Below, one piece after another: positions 62,281 through 64,000 of a stretch of DNA of 64,000 nucleotides. The notes beneath the pieces are model-generated. The model did not search any database, was not told where the DNA came from, and worked only from the letters and a program-made list of their open reading frames with translations. Position 1 is the first letter of the stretch, and every line of letters begins with the position of its first letter. Source of the stretch: Acidobacteriota bacterium (GTDB lineage: Bacteria > Zixibacteria > MSB-5A5 > GN15 > FEB-12); NCBI GenBank assembly GCA_035529075.1, contig DATKXK010000014.1, forward strand, positions 450,264-514,263. The letters are read 5' to 3'. The translations under genes and the position numbers were made by a program.

Positions 62281-63012
62281 CTATTTCTGATTAGTCGTCA
62301 CCAATGATTCTATCCTTGAGTTTCCGCCGGTGACGGGCAGCGTTATTCTCTGTTCCTCGCCTCCTTCACCGATAAACTCCAGCGTCACCGAACCGGTCAG
62401 GGCGGGGGACCAGTCCCTGGGGGCCAACCGGACGTTTACGCGTCGAGTCGAGCCGGCCGGAAGGGAATCCGGCAGTTCGACCGTAATCGGCACCCCGGGT
62501 CCTGATACCAGCGACACCGCGTAGTCTTCGTCCGACCGGTTTCTCAGCGCGGCGCTCCGTTCAAGCGTTCCCTGGGCCCCGGCGGTGTCAAAAACAATAC
62601 GGGGCGGCTGCACCGAGATTGCTTCCTCATCGTGCCCGTCGCCCGGGCCGCAGGTGGCGGTCAGGGTGACCCGGCGCGGGTCCGCTCCTGCACCGGTGAA
62701 CACCCAGGAAGTACGCCGGGACTCACCTTCGTCGTTTCGCAGATGCCAGTAAAAAGTCACGGCAAGACTGTCCCCGGGACGGACACTGGCTTGCGGTGGC
62801 ATCGCCGCCACACATCCGCAGCCGGTCTTTATCTCGCTGATCAGCAGCGTGTCGCTGCCCGTGGATCTAAACCAGAACTCATGGGCGACAACTGAATGCC
62901 GAGCGACGCTGCCGAAATCAAAATCAGGTTCATCTATCGCAAGCCTGGGCTGCCCGTGGAGATTCCCCCCGAGCATGACCAGTACTGTAATCGAAGCCGC
63001 TCTATATCTCAT
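62281..63012 (-). CDS. DUF1573-like exported protein (Cys form, divergent)
   Basis: 243 residues. A signal peptide (AASITVLVMLGGNLHGQ) precedes a DUF1573-like domain with FDFGSVARHSVVAHEFWFRS and IKTGCGCVAA, the cysteines being residues 65 and 67. The C-terminal half is a second Ig-like domain. It lies 40 nt upstream of the UGA-containing DUF1573 gene on the same strand, so the two are probably an operon. It is more divergent from the other two copies than they are from each other. Confidence 0.8.
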   Translation of the reverse strand: MRYRAASITVLVMLGGNLHGQPRLAIDEPDFDFGSVARHSVVAHEFWFRSTGSDTLLISEIKTGCGCVAAMPPQASVRPGDSLAVTFYWHLRNDEGESRRTSWVFTGAGADPRRVTLTATCGPGDGHDEEAISVQPPRIVFDTAGAQGTLERSAALRNRSDEDYAVSLVSGPGVPITVELPDSLPAGSTRRVNVRLAPRDWSPALTGSVTLEFIGEGGEEQRITLPVTGGNSRIESLVTTNQK

Positions 63013-63111
63013 TTACTTGCTTATATGACCAACACCTTCAGATTGTTCCGCTTCCCTGTAACTTATTCATATTGCCGGATTTCGTCAAGCCGTTTGCCCG
63101 TGATTTTAGAC

Positions 63112-63140
63112 TTGTCTTGTCTGTGTACCTTGCCTACTTT
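63112..63140 (+). promoter_or_regulatory. Candidate promoter of the terminal ABC gene
   Basis: TTGTCT (63112-63117) and TACTTT (63135-63140) are 17 nt apart, about 40 nt before the ATG. Confidence 0.4.
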
Positions 63141-63178
63141 ATGCGGCAACTGTAACCTGGAAAGCAATCGTACCCGAA

Positions 63179-64000
63179 ATGCGAGTAATAGAGGTTCAGG
63201 ATCTCACCAAGATCTACCAGACGGGGCTGAAGAAGGGCAACGTGGTGGCTCTCGACGGAGTCATGCTCAGTGTCGATCAGGGAGAAATTTTCGGACTGAT
63301 CGGCCCCAATGGCGCTGGAAAGACGACGCTGGTCAGGATCCTTCTGGGTGTTACACGCCTGACCTCAGGATCGGCCCGGATCACCGGCCTGCCCCCGGGT
63401 GATCCCTCATCGCGCAACAAGGTAGGGTTTCTGCCGGAAAATCACCGGTTTCCGCCCCACCTCACCGGACTTGGTCTGCTGGAATGTGCCGGCCGCCTGC
63501 ACCGGCTGCCGAGCGCCCGGACCCAGGAGCAGGCCGACCGTCTGCTGCGCCTGGTAGGCATGGACAAGTGGGCCAGCACCAAGATCCGCAAGTATTCCAA
63601 GGGTATGGCGCAACGAATCGGGCTGGCCCAGGCCATGATGGCCGACCCGGACGTCCTCCTTCTGGATGAGCCCACCGACGGTGTCGATCCGATCGGCAAA
63701 TCGGAAATCAAGGAGATCCTCAAACGCCTAAAGGGGGAAGGCAAGACGGTCTTCTTGAATTCACACCTCCTCTCCGAGGTGGAGACGCTGGCTGACAGAG
63801 TGGCCATTCTTTCCCGTGGCAAAGTGCTTCGAGTGGGTTCGGTCGAGGAGTTTACTACCCGGAGCCTGCGCTACGAAATCCAGGCGGCCATCGGCAACGA
63901 ACGTCTCGAAATTCCCGAGTCGGTCGGTGAAATAGTCAGTATCACGACAAAGGAGCTAATTGTTGAACTTCAAATGGAAGAAGGCATCAATCACATAATC
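63179..64000 (+). CDS. ABC transporter ATP-binding protein, partial (runs off the window)
   Basis: ATG 63179 opens a frame that is still open at the window end (274 codons). Walker A is GPNGAGKTT. The signature is YSKGMAQRIGLAQAMMADPD and the Walker B is VLLLDEPTDGVDP. The switch His is in FLNSHLLSEVETLADRV. The C-terminal extension after about residue 215 resembles the tail of ABC-2 type exporter ATPases. The permease is presumably just beyond the window. It is divergent from the DUF1573 pair. Confidence 0.9.
   Translation, partial: MRVIEVQDLTKIYQTGLKKGNVVALDGVMLSVDQGEIFGLIGPNGAGKTTLVRILLGVTRLTSGSARITGLPPGDPSSRNKVGFLPENHRFPPHLTGLGLLECAGRLHRLPSARTQEQADRLLRLVGMDKWASTKIRKYSKGMAQRIGLAQAMMADPDVLLLDEPTDGVDPIGKSEIKEILKRLKGEGKTVFLNSHLLSEVETLADRVAILSRGKVLRVGSVEEFTTRSLRYEIQAAIGNERLEIPESVGEIVSITTKELIVELQMEEGINHII

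Overview
The window is about 60 % GC and densely coded, from a diderm, apparently free-living heterotrophic bacterium. Outer-membrane features are plain: a BtuB-type receptor, an OMP barrel, TolC, a TonB/ExbB/ExbD operon and a lipoprotein. Secreted proteins carrying C-terminal dockerin modules, several DUF1573 proteins and two GWxTD-domain proteins together point to the FCB superphylum, most likely candidate phylum Zixibacteria or a close relative. This placement is inferred from gene content, not from a marker tree. No rRNA, tRNA, CRISPR array, IS element or prophage was seen.

Layout. 1-3.5 kb: signal peptidase I, a DUF1573 protein, and a partial cytochrome c maturation set (ccmA, ccmB and a Cys-type ccmE, with no ccmC or ccmF). 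3.6-6.9 kb: a cobalamin riboswitch controlling a BtuB-like receptor, then two tandem paralogous small proteins. 7-14.8 kb: S9 peptidase (minus strand), fused E1 alpha/beta 2-oxoacid dehydrogenase, polysaccharide flippase (minus) and a lipoprotein. 14.9-20.7 kb: energy-transduction operon TPR protein - membrane protein - ExbB - ExbD - ExbD - TonB, with a promoter and a strong terminator. 20.9-26.6 kb: a promoter with an inverted repeat inside its spacer drives a zinc-ribbon mini-protein, a Ski2/Hel308-like helicase with a C-terminal winged helix, and a Lon protease whose ATPase motifs are largely lost while the protease dyad is intact. 26.6-32 kb: a structured leader RNA and two dockerin-bearing secreted proteins, one an M1 aminopeptidase. 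32-40.6 kb: miaB, a degenerate hybrid histidine kinase, an HDOD protein, aroC and pepA. 40.7-47.7 kb (minus): beta-propeller protein, OMP, pyruvate:ferredoxin oxidoreductase, dCTP deaminase, Rrf2 regulator. 47.8-52.5 kb: cobalamin adenosyltransferase, thioredoxin reductase, K+-dependent-type membrane pyrophosphatase, Yip1-like protein. 52.5-61.4 kb: TolC, HlyD/MacA, ABC ATPase, two FtsX-type permeases, then two GWxTD proteins. 61.5-63 kb (minus): two DUF1573 proteins. 63.2-64 kb: ABC ATPase cut by the window end.

The best discovery candidate is the DUF1573 gene at 61500-62240 (minus). It is split by one in-frame UGA exactly where its paralog at 919-1641 has the first Cys of the PGCGCTK motif. 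A hairpin meeting published bacterial SECIS rules follows the UGA. I read it as a selenoprotein with a U-x-C redox motif. The second candidate is the zinc-ribbon / helicase / pseudo-AAA Lon cluster with its promoter-embedded operator. The third is the kinase/HDOD pair, in which the kinase has lost its phospho-acceptor His and ATP-binding boxes while the HDOD protein carries an H-box-like segment with the His.
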